DNA of 64,000 nucleotides from Amoebidium appalachense (GCA_963693365.1 CAVNZM010000015.1:2542001-2606000); one strand, 5' to 3'. Numbered from the stretch's first letter, positions 28,861 to 48,056 are shown. Numbers and translations are program-made. The notes: generated by a model not told the origin, from the sequence alone.

Positions 28861-31800
28861 TGGTACTTTGCGCACGCATGGTACCGTGCGTGTGCATGCC
28901 TGGCACAATATGCATGTGTGGCACCTTGTGCCTGCATGTGCATGCCTGGCACTGTGTGCGTGTATGCCTGGTACTGTGTGCATGCATGGTACCCTGCGTG
29001 TGCATGCCTGGCACAATGTGCATATGTGAAGGCTTGTGCCTGCATGTGCATGCCTGGCACTGTGTCCGTGTATGCCTGGTACTGTTTGCATGCATGGCAC
29101 CGTGCGCCGTGTGCATGCCTGGCACAATATGCATATGTGGCACCTTTTGCCTGTGCATGCCTGGCACTGTGTGCATGTATGCCTGGTACTGTGTGCATGC
29201 ATGGTACCGTGCGTGTTCATGCCTGGCACGAGATGCGTGTGGCACCTTGCAACTGCATGTGAATGAGTGGAACTAGTTGTTACAGTATATGCCAGGTACT
29301 GTGTGCATGCATGGTACTGTGTGTACACGTGATACGATGCGCATGCATGCCTGGCACATTATGCATGTGTGGCACCTTTTGCCTGCATGTGCATGCCTGG
29401 CACTGTGTGCGTGCATGCCTGGTACTGTGTGCATGCATGGTATTGTGTGCACACATGGTAACTTGTGTATGCGTGCTTGGCACAATGGGGAGCGTTGCAT
29501 CGTACATGTGCGTGCCTGGAAACGTGAATGTATATGACTGGCACCGTGCACATGCTTGGCACCATCTGTGTTCATGCATGGCACCACACATGTGCACGGG
29601 CACCGTGCCTGCGCGCTGGCATACCTGGCCGACTGTGAGCAAGCACTATGTTCATGGAGTGGCACTGTGTGTACATAGACAGGCCTTCTGTGTGCATGCC
29701 CGGTACTGTGTGCATGCCTAATATTAGTACTGTGTACATGCCTGGTTCTGTGTGCGTGCCTGGCACCGTGGGCGTGCATTACTGGTACTGTGTGGATACC
29801 TCATACTGTGTGCATGGATGGCACCAAGGGTGTGCGTGCCTGGAACTGTGTGCATGCCTGGCACCGTGGGTGTGCATGGCATCGTGTGTGTCTGGCACCG
29901 TGGGTGTGCATGGTACTGTGTGCAAGCCTGGCACAGTGCATGCCTGGCACCCTGGGTGTGCATGCCTGGCACGGTGTGCATGCCTGGCACCCTGGGTGTG
30001 CATGCCTGGCACCCTGGGTGTGCATGCCTGGCACGGTGTGCATGCCTGGCACGGTGTGCATGCCTGGCACTGTGTGCATGCCTGGCTCTGTGTGCATGCC
30101 TGGCACTGTGTGCATGCCTGGTACTGTGTGCATGCCTGGGACCGTGGGTGTGCATGCCTGGTACAGTGTGCATGTCTGGTACGGTGTGCACGCCTGGCAT
30201 TGTGTGCATGCCTGGTACTGCGTGCATGCCTGGCACCGTGTGTGTGCATACCTGGTACGTGCTGTGTGCATGCCCGGTACTGTGCGTATGCATGAGCATC
30301 CCTGGTACGTGCATGCCAGGTACTGTGTGCATGCCTGGTACTGTGTGCATGCCAAGTACTGTGTGCATGCCTGGTACTGTGTGCATGCCTGGTTCTGTGT
30401 GCATGCCTGGCACCGTGGGTCACATGCCTGGTACTGTGTGCATGCCATGCCTCGTACTGTGTGCATGCCTGGCACTGTGTGCATGCCATGCCTGGTACTG
30501 CGTGCATGCCTGGCACCGTGTGTATGCATGCCTGGTACGTGCTGTGTGCATGCCCGGTACTATGCGTATGCATGAGCATCCCTGGTCCGTGAATGCCAGG
30601 TACTGTGTGCATGCCCGGTACTGTGTGCATGCCTGGTCTGTGTGCATGCCTGGCACTGTGGCAACGTGTGCATGCCTCATGTGTGCATGCCTGGCACTGT
30701 GTCCATGCCTCCTGTGTGCACATGCATGTCTGGTGCTGTGTGCATGCCTGGCACTGTGTGTGGGTGTGCATGCCTGGCACGGTGGGTGTGCATGCCTCCT
30801 GTGTGCATATGCTATGCATGTCTGGTACTGTGTGCATGCCCCCTGTGTGCATGTCTGGTACTTTGTGCATGCCTCCTGTGTGCATGCCTCATGTGTGCAT
30901 ATGCAAGTCTGGTACTGTGTGCATGTCCCCTGTGTTCATGTCTGGTACCTTGTGCATGCCTCCTGTGTGGATACCTCCTGTGTGCATGCCTCATGTGTGC
31001 ATGTGCATGTATGGTGCTGTGCGCATACCTGGCACTATGTGTGGGTGTGCATGCGTGGCACGGTGGGTGTGCATGCCCCCTGGGTGAATGCCTGGTACTG
31101 TGTGTATGGCTCCTGTGCATTCCTGGTTCTGTGTGCATACCTCCTGGGTGAATGCCTGGTACTGTGTGCATGGCTCCTGTGTGCATGCCTCGTTCTGTGT
31201 GCATGCCTTCCTTGGTGAATGCCTGGTACTGTGGGCACCCCTCCTGGGTGAATGCCTGGTGCTGTGTGCATAACTCCTGGGTGAATGCCTGGTACTGTGT
31301 GCATGGCTCCTGTGTGCATGCCTGGTAGTGTGCATGTCTGGCACCGTGGCAGTTGATGCAGGCTGTCACCGTGAGCATGCATGCCTGGTACGGTGGGTGT
31401 GGATGGCTCATGTGTGCATGCCTGGTACTGTGTGCATGCCCGGTACTGTCACGTGACATGCCTGGCACTGTGTGCATGCCTGGCACTGTGTGCATGCCTG
31501 GCACTGTGTGCATGCCTGGCACTGTGTGCATGCCTGGCACTGTGTGCATGCCTGGCACCGTGTGCATGCCTGGCACCGTGTGCATGCCTGAGCATGCCTG
31601 GCACAGTGGGTGTGCATGCCTGGCACTGTTTGCATGACTGGTACGGTGTGTGTGCCCGGTACTGTGTGCATGCCATGCCTGGCAGTTTGTGCATGCCTGG
31701 CACTGTGTGCACGCCTGACACTGTGCATGCCTGAGCATGCCTGGCACAGTGGGCGTGCATGCCTGGCACTGTGTGCATGCCTGGTACGGTGTGCATGCAT

Positions 31801-31975
31801 TGGCCTGGTACTGTGTGCATGCCATGCCTGGTACGGTGTGCATGCATTGGCCTGGTACGGTGTGCATGCCATGCCTGGTACTGTGTGCATGCCATGCCTG
31901 GTACTGTGTACATGCCATGCCTGGTACTGTGTCCATGCTGTTACACATGCCATGCTTGGTATTTTGTGCACGCCT
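28860..31975. repeat. 18-bp satellite array (GCATGCCTGGCACTGTGT family)
   Basis: More than 3 kb of imperfect tandem copies of an 18-bp unit GCATGCCTGGCACTGTGT, with variants (GGTACTG, GGCACCG, CTCCTGTG). The first 400 bp show a higher-order period of about 110 bp. Because 18 is divisible by three, several frames on both strands stay open for hundreds of codons (for example repeats of MPGTVC). They lack any non-repeat sequence and are not genes. Confidence 0.95.
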
Positions 31976-33533
31976 GGGGATAATGCGGAACATGGTGTGG
32001 ATGCACCGAGGCCCTGCACTAGACGAAGGATCTGTATTTGGCAAAATGGCAAAGAAATTTCCACTGCTGCAGCACCTGCCAACCCCTTCCCCCCCCCCCC
32101 CCCCTCCTCCCCCCAATCCCCCCAACCTCTTTCTGCAGGTCTTCAGATCAAGAGCTGTCCATCCTCCTGGGTGTTGCCAAACCACTCTTCATCCCCTCCC
32201 CTCCTCCGGATCCCCCCCCCCCCCCCCCTCCCCCCCCCGTGTGCCTGGGCCATCGCATCGTCCTTTCCATGCAACCCTTCTCCCCCTCCCCCCCGTCCTC
32301 CCCCCCCCCCCCCCCCCCCCTGCCGCCCTCCTCGCACGTCTATGATCCCCCGTCTCCGCGCTCTCTGCGCATGCCCCCTCATGCCTGGCGGCCCTACACA
32401 CATCTTTCACTGTTTAGATCCTCCCTGCCCTCCCAGCGGCTGCCATGCGGTGAGACATCATGATTCCCCATTTTGATTGGCCGCGCCTTTAAAACTACAC
32501 AACTCCCTGTGCTGCAATCGTGCATGCATGACCACAGCACGTGCTCGTCATGTGGGGGCCAGCCAGGTCGTCACAAACTCGGCAAGGCCCTGGCTGCCTG
32601 CACACCGCACACGTGTACACGTAGGCTGCATGAGGTCAAAAAATGGGGCATAGGCATAGCCCAAGGCACGTGCCCACACACCCTTTCTGGTGTGATCTAA
32701 TGTATGCCCGTGGGAGATTTAAACGTAACGTTAGACCCACACTTCCGCTGCCGTAAATCCTCACGGTTCCATGGCTGAACATAATGACATGTGCAGCCGA
32801 ATGTATTCATGGGGGTGTGCATGCTACATATGCGCATGGGTGGCGTCCCAGGGTAACCGTCGGGAGGTCTCCATGGGGGGTGGGGGGGCAGGGCACACAT
32901 GCACTTGGAAGCCGCCCACCGATTCTGGCAACTGACCCAGTCACAGCCAAAATATCAGACATGGCCTGCCGCATGCCTTCCAAGAACAGCCAGAGTGGGA
33001 AACTTCCACCATCCATCCATCGTCTGAGGTTGTGGGTGCGAGTTACCCACGGGTATGTGCTTACGGGGATCCTGGATGAAGCTTTTGCAGGGCACACTAT
33101 AGCAGATGTCAAGAATAACAGCCCTATGTCAAAATGGTCGGTACCGCACACAATGCATCAGTTCTGCCGCGCTCTGCACGTGGTAAAGTTTTCCATTTAT
33201 GGGCATACACCACATAGGCATGCACGTGGGTGTGTTACAGCACAACACCTAGATGTTACGTGTGTGCACCACAAATAAAAGCCGTCAAATTCAAAAGGCA
33301 CCACAAATTCTTTCTCAGGATGTACAATCTAATTGATCAATTTTCGGTTTTAGGATCTCAATTTCTATCTTATTATAATTTTATTGCCGGTCACGTACGT
33401 AGAGAAGAGAGAAGACGAAAGAGATACATGTTCAAAATGACTAGCACCCAAGCACCCACACATTCATTCCACTACCCTCCCTCCCTCCCCCCCCCCCCCC
33501 CTCCCCCCCATTTCCCCATATCCACATTAAATC
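31976..33533. other. Region between satellite and MYND gene
   Basis: C-rich tracts at 32088-32340, then about 1 kb of unique sequence. A plus-strand open frame at 32784-33278 (164 codons) and an opposite frame at 32807-33151 overlap; neither shows a known domain, so no gene is called. TTTATT at 33380-33385 is AATAAA on the minus strand, about 150 bases past the MYND gene stop, and is a plausible polyadenylation signal for it. Confidence 0.5.
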
Positions 33534-33866
33534 TTATGCCGCCAGTTGTGGTGGCAGCACCTCAAACTGTTGCATAAACAGAGCATACGGCATGGCCACC
33601 AGCTGTCTAGGCCTAGCATTATACAGGTCTCTTTGTGTGACGTAATGCCTGCTGGCTGGGCGCAAGCAAGCACTGGTCTTGTGGGTGTGCCAGTGCTGTG
33701 TGCGGCAGTTCATGCCGCAGTAGGCCACCCCAAAACACACGGGGCACAGCTCCATGGCACCATCCCCCCCCTTGCCGCAGTGCCCGCACGTGCGCTGCTC
33801 CAACCTGCATCCCCACCCCCAAGCACATCAGGTCCCTATCCCCACCCTGGTGCCACCCCTGCACAA

Positions 33867-33936
<70 letters not shown>

Positions 33937-35465
33937 GCACGGGTGCACCTTTCACCCCCCTCTCCCCCCCCTCCCCCACCAACCCCCAAAGCTCTCTTAG
34001 CACACCTTTCCTTTTATCAAGTCCCCCTCCCCCCCCTCCACATTCCACACACACAGTCCCCCCCCCCCCCCCCCCTCCACACCCCACACACACAGTCCCC
34101 CCCCCCCCCCCACACACACACACATCCCTCCCCCGTTCCCCACCGTTCACACCTGCTTGTGTAGCATTTATGCTCAACACTGAGGCACTCGCGCCATCCC
34201 AGCCACAGACACCTTCTCCCTTTCATACGTGCCGGGCCACCTCTCTCTCCCCCCCCCCTTCTTTACCTCGTGCACCTTACACAGAGACACAAGCCCCTTC
34301 CCCCTTCACTTACTCCTCCCCTCCACTTACAGCCCATGCCCCCCCCCCCCCCCCCCCCCCCCCCCTCCCCCCAAACCCTCCTTCAAGTCCCTATGGCATC
34401 TCATAAATAAGAAGACAACCCCCCCCCCCCTCCGCCCCTCTCCTCCTGTCCCACCTCAAAAACTAGCCCCCCCCGCCTCCCCCCCCCCCCCCCCGCCCCC
34501 CGTGGCCCTCTCTCACTCCCCATGCAGCCTATGGGCCCCCTCGCTTTCTCCTCCCCTCTTCTCCTCCCCACCTCCCCCCACCCCGGTCCCAGTGGCATCT
34601 CAAAAAAACACACGCGACAAAAATCCCCCCCATCCCCCCCCCCCTCCCTCCCCCCTGCCCCACCTCAACAACTACCCCATCCCCCACCCCCCGCCTCCGT
34701 GTCTCCCAAAATGCTCTGTCATACACACACACACACCAGTCCCCATGCTACCACAAACGTTTATACGGTACCCAACCCCCCTCCCCCCTCCCCTCCCCCC
34801 TTCCCCTCCATCCCACCCCCCTATCCCCCACACAAAAAAGTTCCGCACCCACACCACACCACCCTTCCCTCCAGCACACACCTGAGGACACTTGGGAACC
34901 TGTCCGGTGCATACGAGTCCATGGGCACCACATCTGTGCTTGCTCCGTCCAGCACGTGCGCAAGCAGTGCCCATGCCAGCGGTTTAGTCTCAAAGAAGGG
35001 ACTGTACTGCTGCAGGTGCTGTAGCTGTGCCTCCATCCCCCTCACGGGCACACACAGCGCCCTACGCGCCTCCTGCGCAAGCGCATCCCAATCCGAGCAC
35101 TCGGGCGTGTCGTATATCCGCGTGAACCACACAAGTGTCCCCAAAACGTTGTATTGTGTGTCTCGACCTACCCCCAGGCGAACGCTGTGTCCTAGCAATT
35201 GATCAAGCAGTGCACGCCCTAGTGCTCCGCTCTTTGCAAAGTCTACAAAGCCCTTCAACACGGCTGTGTTTATGCTTACACGAAACAGGGCCCCTGTTAG
35301 GTTTATCCTGTGCGTCTCGTCTAGGCTGGGTGTTGCTAGCTGCTGGAAAACTTCCGTGAGCGTGAGTTCGGTGCCTGTGGGTGTGTATGCTGTGTTGAAC
35401 CTCTGTGCGAACTGCCGTTGTGTGTCGGGTTGAAGTTGCTGCTGTGTGCCGGATAACATTTTCAT
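33534..35465 (-). CDS. MYND-type zinc-finger protein
   Basis: Minus-strand exons 35465-34882, an optional 34179-34153, and 33804-33534 give 293 aa (284 without the small exon; both versions stay in frame). The first 194 residues are helical and unlike anything I recognise (for example VFQQLATPSLDETHRINLTG). The C-terminal exon carries a complete MYND finger: CGHC, CPVC, YCGMNC, then QHWHTH and the last Cys at KTSAC. MYND fingers bind proline-rich peptides in partner proteins and are common in transcriptional and chromatin regulators; that role is inferred. No SET domain is visible. The start was chosen at ATG 35465, with a second ATG two codons later. The gene is divergent from the OCD-family gene 800 bp away. 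Confidence 0.85.
33870..33932. repeat. (CA)n microsatellite upstream of the MYND exon
   Basis: Uninterrupted CA run within the MYND gene intron; it reads as GT in the transcript. Confidence 0.97.
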
Positions 35466-36265
35466 GAGGTGTTTGTCCGTGCAAGCGGATCACATCGATT
35501 GGCTTAGGGAGGTGGATGAGGACGGTAATATGGGAGTGCCGAGAAAAGGCTTGTGTGCTGTGTGCTTTGTGCTGTTAGTATAGATGGTTGCCTAAGGTGG
35601 CAGACGTTGTAAGGCTATGGAGAGCAGCAAGGTCACGTGGGGGGCTGGAGGAATTTAACGGTGTATGTCTGTGCACTTGTCCATGTACTATGCGTATTAC
35701 TGTAGCCACAAAACTGGTTAGGGGTGTGTGAGCTTGTGTTTCTACGGAATGATAATATTGCTGGGGCCTACGCTAAAAAAAACAAAAAAAAGCATAGTTG
35801 GCTTCCGTGCCACACGTGAAACTATAAGCTCTTTTGAAATGCGCGCTGCAGCTGGTGCGTAGATCAAGGCCTCCTACTCTCACAGCAGGCCTTGGCGAAG
35901 ATAGGATTTGATGTGGGGTTGTACGAATGTTCGCCAGCGACTAAACGATCACGTCAGCCAAGTTGCGTCTGTCCGAACATACCAAACCTTGTCAAAGCAC
36001 CGCGCCCCCTTTGTTTTGTTCAAGGCGCACAGCACACGAGACTTACAACTGAGTACTTGAGGTGTTTGATGCCTAAGCGTGCACGGCCTCACGATTAACT
36101 TGCGCAGGCCTTTAACCCTTACCTACTACATAGCCACCAGAGTGCGCATGTTTTGTGCGGGGCATCCTGGCAGAGATTAAAAGGTGCAGAGTGCATGTTC
36201 ACAACCACTAGCTACAATTCACTATCCCTACACGCTCGCCATCCGTATAAGCACCTTAAAGCATC
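35466..36265. promoter_or_regulatory. Bidirectional promoter region between MYND and OCD-like genes
   Basis: About 800 bp of unique sequence between two divergent start codons. GATTGG lies 30 bases from the MYND start. ATTAAAAGG near 36176 is a weak TATA-like candidate about 90 bases before the OCD-like ATG. No other gene fits here. Confidence 0.45.
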
Positions 36266-42311
<6,046 letters not shown>

Positions 42312-43482
42312 ATGGCCCCGGGGCCAAAAATTCCTGGTGTCCTGCAGCGTGGGAGTTGCTCGACTTCATTTTAAAAGCTGTTATCGCCAATGCCCCCCCC
42401 GAGCCTCGAATTGGCAAGTTTTTTCTTTTCTCAGTGAATATATTCTAGTCTCTCTCTTTTTCTTTAGTAATTAGTTTTATTTAAATTTTGTTAAAGCTCA
42501 AAAAGATTTTGCAGCACAATTGCGCTGGCTATGTACATGACACGTTCAGCCCGCAACTTTCCTTTTGATCAGACAGCATTTTTTTGTATCAAATCAGCAG
42601 CTTTGCCTCGCTTTGCTTGTGAATGGGCTTCATCAATCGCTGGCCATCATCACGATGGGTGATCGGCCGTGACAAGCAAGACGGCCGGACACGTTGACTT
42701 AGCACTTTGATAGACCCATGTACAAATGTTATCTCTATGGCTGGTTTTTTTCGCCAAGAGGGCCTACATGCAGGCGGCCCAAACTGTGAATCGATAAGTG
42801 GCCATTAAGCAACATGTGATTTTCTGTCTTTGCCTTGCAGTGGGGCACACAACTACATGCATCAAAGATTAATTATGGGCTGGGTGGCTGGACCTCTGCC
42901 GCAAGGAGCATTGCATCCCTTTGTGATGCTTTTGAGTAAGCTCATTTTAGCTGGCTACGGCGCGCGGTGAATGTGCTGCAAGCGCCAGGCTTGACTTCGG
43001 GCCCATCACCTGTGGTTTTGCATGCCATTCGGACACATCTACAGTGTACACAGGGATCGTGTGTCGCAAGCCGCGGTTCGTTATGCCCATTATGCATGCA
43101 TGTGCACTGCCACCACACTCACCCCAACACATGTAAACGGAGCTTACATGCCAATCAATGTAAGTACGTTCATGCATCCGTTAGCTCATGGAAACTTTCT
43201 CACCAACACCACCCTGCGAGAACCGGCCGAGTTGGCGGAGGTCGCTTGTTGGCAGCTGGCAGGGAGCCGGACACTGTCTATGATGATATTGCCCCTATTA
43301 AATAGCATGTATTTTTGGTTCAGCTATTTGATTGGTTCAGAATGGGCAATAAGCCGTAGTTGGATTGCGTTGCTGGGCAAAAAGGCAGCGTCCGTGAGAA
43401 ATGAGAACGGCCAGCCGTTCCAATTTCCCTTTTTTTTCGGGTCCAAGTTTTTTGCTGTGACAACTTGTTAACACTCTTTAAA
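42312..43482. other. Intergenic region between OCD-like and TRAP-delta genes
   Basis: About 1.2 kb of mostly unique sequence. TGATTGG near 43329 is 150 bases before the TRAP-delta start. No exon, RNA gene or long repeat was recognised. Confidence 0.6.
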
Positions 43483-46400
43483 ATGAGGTCTATCGTGGCA
43501 GCACTTGTGGTCGCGCTGGCCTGCTGCGCCAACGGTGAGTTTGTTAGCTTTATTCTTTCCCTTCCGTTTCTGAAGGCTTATGCAATCAACCCTTTACGAC
43601 AACCACAACCCCACAATGTTGGTGTTTCAAAGGTTTTTGGTTGTGGTGCCTATATGCGGAGGGATGTGGGGACAGATGTTTTCGGTTCTGTCAATAACAC
43701 TATACGTATACGCGCAGGGCTGAAGGTCAAGAGCCACAAGGCGTACGGCACCAAGGAGGAGATCACGTCAGACAAGACCGCCCTCTCCCTGCAGTTTGCC
43801 CTGGACCAGCAGGTGTGTGTGCGCGAAGTGATTCAATGTTGGCCTAGGTGGGCTTAGAGAGGTCTAGGGCAAGAGATGGTGGCATTATAAGGGGAGTTTT
43901 TTGGGTAGAAAACGCATAGTATGGTGTGTTGGATAGAGGGTAGGGGGTGTGGTACAGGGGAATGGTAGCGAGGGCCTGTCTCATGCCCCCTTCCCATTTT
44001 GTAGGCCTGAGTGAGGGGGAGAGGTGGGAGAGGGAGGGGGGTCGGGGTGATACCTGAGCCCTGGCATGGCTCTCTGCACCTGCCTGGTTTGGGTGGAATT
44101 GTTCTGGTAGCAGGGTGTCGGTTGTGCCCTGGTACTTGCGTAGTTTGCCCCTGCTTACAGTCCACATGTACGGATATGCACACCCACCACAGCGAAGGGC
44201 ACACACACACAAACACAACACCCACCTTGCTTCTACACGTGCAGGAGTCCGTATGCACCAGCATATAGAAAGTACAGTGCAGTGCCGCAATACCCACGGC
44301 CAAGTACACACGTGCACGCGACACCGACCACACACACATGCACAAACACACACACGCACACACGCACACGCACACGCACACATGCACACGCAATCGCGCG
44401 CCTGTGCATCGACACATCTCCACGCGAACACCTACAGCGCATGCGTGCGCATAACGCGAAGGGTCTACGTACCACGTAAGCTGATAGAGTGTTGTGCTGC
44501 ATCTTTGTGACGGGGCTGCTTGTCCCTTTTGTTTGCTGGGCACTTTAGCTTCCAGACCACCTACAGTGGGCCTAGACTATAAATAGCCTACATAGGGGTG
44601 TTAGGGGGATGTCTTTCCCCAGGCACCCAACTAACCCGGTGCACTACACATTTTGCGGCCCCCCCCCCCCCCCCCCCCCCTTCACCCCCTTTCAAAAGGT
44701 TAGGCTCTACCTATGATTCATACTTTTTGCGCATGCTGTCACATGCAGGAACTGCTTTGCAATGTCCTTCGTGAATGCATGACATCATATTCCCCAGCGC
44801 ATTCTAACCCTTCCCCTTCCCCCCCCCCCCCCCCCCAACTTCGTACCCTGCACCACATTCTAACCCCTCCCTCCTCCCCAAACAGGACCAGGAGCTGTAT
44901 GCGGATATTGATGGTGTTTTGTCCCCCGTGGCCTGCTCCGGCGCCTCCTACCAGGTGGGTCCCTGCATTTGCCTCTTGCTGTGTGTGGCCAATGATGGCC
45001 GTCGCTATGATTGGCTTCTTATTTAATGGTGTCGGTTTAATTGCTGGCAGCTGGGAATATGCTTTGTTTGGAGGAGGCTTGGAGAGATATGTTCTGGACT
45101 TTGAGGGGGAGAGGGGGGGGGGGGGGGGGGGTTGTTTGGAACACGCAAGGGATGAGGGGAGGGGGATGTAGCGGGGGGAGGGGGGGGAAGGCTTGTCTTA
45201 TGTGGAGGTGTTGATTGAGCACTTTGTGGTTCTTCTAAGGCCACCGTCATGTGCAAGTGGTGGCTTTTTATTGCAGGTGTGTTTTTTTTTGTAAGTGCAT
45301 GCAGTATTTGTGTTCTCTTCTGACTGGTGCTTTGATGGGGAATGGTTGGGTGAGATGGAGCTCCTTGTGTATACCTCCTTTTTGCAGTTGTTTGGCCCCT
45401 CTCAATGCAACCATCACTTATAATGTGTCGTGCACATTAAACCACTAGGCAAGGAGGTGATCAGGTGTGACCGGAATGGATGGTTGTTTTGTGTGGTGGA
45501 GGGGGAGGTTTGCGCTCTACGGTGCACGTGTTTGGGCGGGTGGGTGGGGGGGGGGGGGGGAGGGGGGGGGGGGGGGGGGGGGCGCTGCTAGCGGAAGCAT
45601 CAGCACTATACTATGCCGGATCTGGCTGATATATGCATGCCGGTTACTTTCTATCGCTGTGTGCATGTTGTTGTGTTTGGGTTCAGGGCTGTTTCCTAGG
45701 CTCTACCTGAATTCCTTCTCCTCTTAGACACAACACACTACCTTCACCCCTTCTGGCTTTGTGCCCGATGGCATGTGCTCTCTTACTGCTGCATGGTCTG
45801 GTTTAGGCCCCTGCACGTGCCTCTGTGCATGTGTCGTGTACATGCAGCCATTATAGGGTGTACATGCCAGTCAACTCACGGACATGTGGAGCCCCTCACT
45901 GACCCATGCATGGGACGTGTGTCGTTGGTGCCGTTGCTGTTGTTTACTACCCATGTGTGTGCCTCTTCATGTGCCTTGCCTGCTCTTGCACTGATGGGGG
46001 GGTATATGGTGTATTGACGTGTACACGTGCAGGTGAGCTGGGTGCTGCCATACGACCAGGTAAAGGTTGGTGACCACACCGTGGCACTCTACACAAAGGA
46101 CGGATATGCCGCCCTCAAGAAGGTGTGGTTGTGTGTGTGCCTGTGGGTGGGTGGGTGGGTGGGTGGACGGGTGTGCATGTGCGCATGGCTAGGCACCCTG
46201 TGCACGTGTTTGTACTTGTGTTGGTGGTAGCGGGATGTTGAAGGTACCTATGGGGTTGATGGCTGTGCGGGGATGCACGGTGCAGCAGCCAAAAACGTTG
46301 GAGATGGGAATGGTGTGTTGGGTGGTTGTAAGTTAGCACTAAGCGTAGCCCGTTTTCTTTTTTTTTTTTCTTTCTTTCTTTCTTTCTTTTTTTTTTTGTG

Positions 46401-46893
46401 TGTGTGTGTGTGTGTGTGTGCGTGCGTGCGTGTTTGGGGGGGGGGGGGGGGGGGGGGGGGTTGGTTTGGTGTGGCTGTAACCAGTCGTTTTCAGGTCTTC
46501 CTGGTGTGTGATTGGGCGGTATTTTGATTGTGCGTGATTGGGATGTACCGCGGGTGTGTGTAGCGTCCCCGTGCAGAGGATGTAGCGCCTGCATGTGGAC
46601 TTCTAGGCAATTTACTGCTACACTACCCTCTTTTTCCTGCCTTTTCTAATGGGCGGCATGCAGGATATGTCAATAATCGTTTAGTCTTGCATTCTAAACC
46701 CACTGTGTGCACACAGTACCGGGCGGAGGGTGAGGGTGAGCAGCCCAAGCCAGTTGAGACGTTCAATGTGCCTCATGCGGGTGTGGCCAAGACCGACTTC
46801 CCCGTGCCCCTCTCGGCCGTGGCCGTGGTGGGCTCCATTGCCGCATTTGCCCTCGTCAAGAGCACCGTAAACACCATCACCGCCACCGATTAG
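43483..46893 (+). CDS. SSR4: Translocon-associated protein (TRAP) subunit delta
   Basis: Five exons, 43483-43534, 43718-43812, 44886-44954, 46033-46122 and 46717-46893, give 160 aa (human SSR4 is 173). Residues 1-17 are a signal peptide (MRSIVAALVVALACCAN). The lumenal part contains ELYADIDGVLSPV and SYQVSWVLPYDQVKVGDHTV, which follow the SSR4 pattern of LYADV..., RYQVSW and GTYEV, then the GYAALKKYRAE strand and VETFNVPHAG. A single C-terminal transmembrane helix LSAVAVVGSIAAFALV follows, with a short cytosolic tail. TRAP sits at the Sec61 channel in the ER membrane and helps substrates with weak signal sequences to translocate. The Cys pair near the N-terminus of animal SSR4 is not obvious here. 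AATAAA lies 60 bases past the stop. Confidence 0.88.
44698..44880 (+). repeat. Dispersed poly-C-tailed repeats, TRAP-delta intron 2
   Basis: A copy at about 44698-44815 (CTACCTATGATTCATACTTT) and a shorter one near 44840-44875 lie between C runs just before exon 3. They are related to copies in the OCD-like introns. Confidence 0.65.
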
Positions 46894-46952
46894 AATAGAA
46901 GAATTAATAGAATGGGTGCATGTGCGGCCCTTGATACGTGAATGATAATGCA

Positions 46953-46958
46953 AATAAA
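46953..46958 (+). terminator. Polyadenylation signal of TRAP-delta
   Basis: AATAAA 60 bases after the stop codon, followed by GTGTGTTTTT-type sequence typical of a downstream element. Confidence 0.65.
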
Positions 46959-47401
46959 CGTGTGTTTTTCCTGATGGTTCCTGAAGGTGTCGGCTGATAT
47001 AGCAGTGTGGGCATGGCGGGGTGGGGTGTGTGTACACATATCCTGACACACTTGTTTCAGCCTGCAGCTGTTCCCACCGTCCAATGTGCTGCCTGAAAAT
47101 ACTTCCTCTTTCACTGGGGCCCGGACCTTGTGTGGATTATTGGGTGCACGCATGCACGTGTGGAATCGAGTTTTATTTTTTGTCAAAGTTTGCCACAGTT
47201 ACGGCGCTCTCTTGGCTTTTTTTTTGCTCTTTCGGCGGTGATCATGATCAGTAGCCGCGCCCATGATTTTCCACCCTCCATCTGCACCCTTTTCAACTTC
47301 ACATACCTTCTTCTTTTTGGTTGGTTTTGGATTTGTGTGTACGGGCGTGTGTGTGTGTGTGTGTGTGTGCTTTTTTTTTGTTTGTTTGTGTGTGCCTGTG
47401 T

Positions 47402-47473
<72 letters not shown>

Positions 47474-48013
47474 ATAGAAGCTAGAGTCTCTTAAGAGCCG
47501 TCGCTCGTGAAGTACTCGCATCTACTCTTTACAATTATGCTTTCCATAGTACTAAATTCCTTGCTTACATTTTAAGATTCTTATTAAGTCCATAAATTTC
47601 AATTTCAGACCTCTAAAACTCCAAAATTGACATTTTTTCGGATGTCTGGATTTAAGTTTTGTATTTTCATCTTATATCCTGACGAAAGCTTCAAATAAGA
47701 GTAGAGTAGAGAGGAGAACAAAGAACTCCAGGTTGGTCCCCGCCGCTCACGTGCCTACAACTATCAAATTCCTGGGACCTCCTAAAGCTTTTGGTACCAA
47801 ACTTCAGTTGAAAGGCTAAAAGTGGATGATCTAATCAATCATGTATGGTAAATAGTCAAAAGATGATCGAAAGAGAAATGAAATATCGCGGATCCAGAAA
47901 AGTAAGATGTGATATAAATTACTCCAAAATTGACATTTTTCCGGATTTCTGGATTTAGGATTTTAAATTTCTCCTTATATCCCGACAAAAGCTTGGAATA
48001 AGAGAGGGCCGCA

Positions 48014-48056
<43 letters not shown>

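Noticed and set aside
28860-29270. CRISPR-like regular repeats
   Set aside because: No unique spacers between repeats; it is an ordinary tandem satellite in a eukaryotic genome.
29752-31218. 488-codon plus-strand frame with MPGTVC-type repeats
   Set aside because: It consists only of the 18-bp satellite, is equally open on the other strand, and has no unique domain, signal peptide or splice context.
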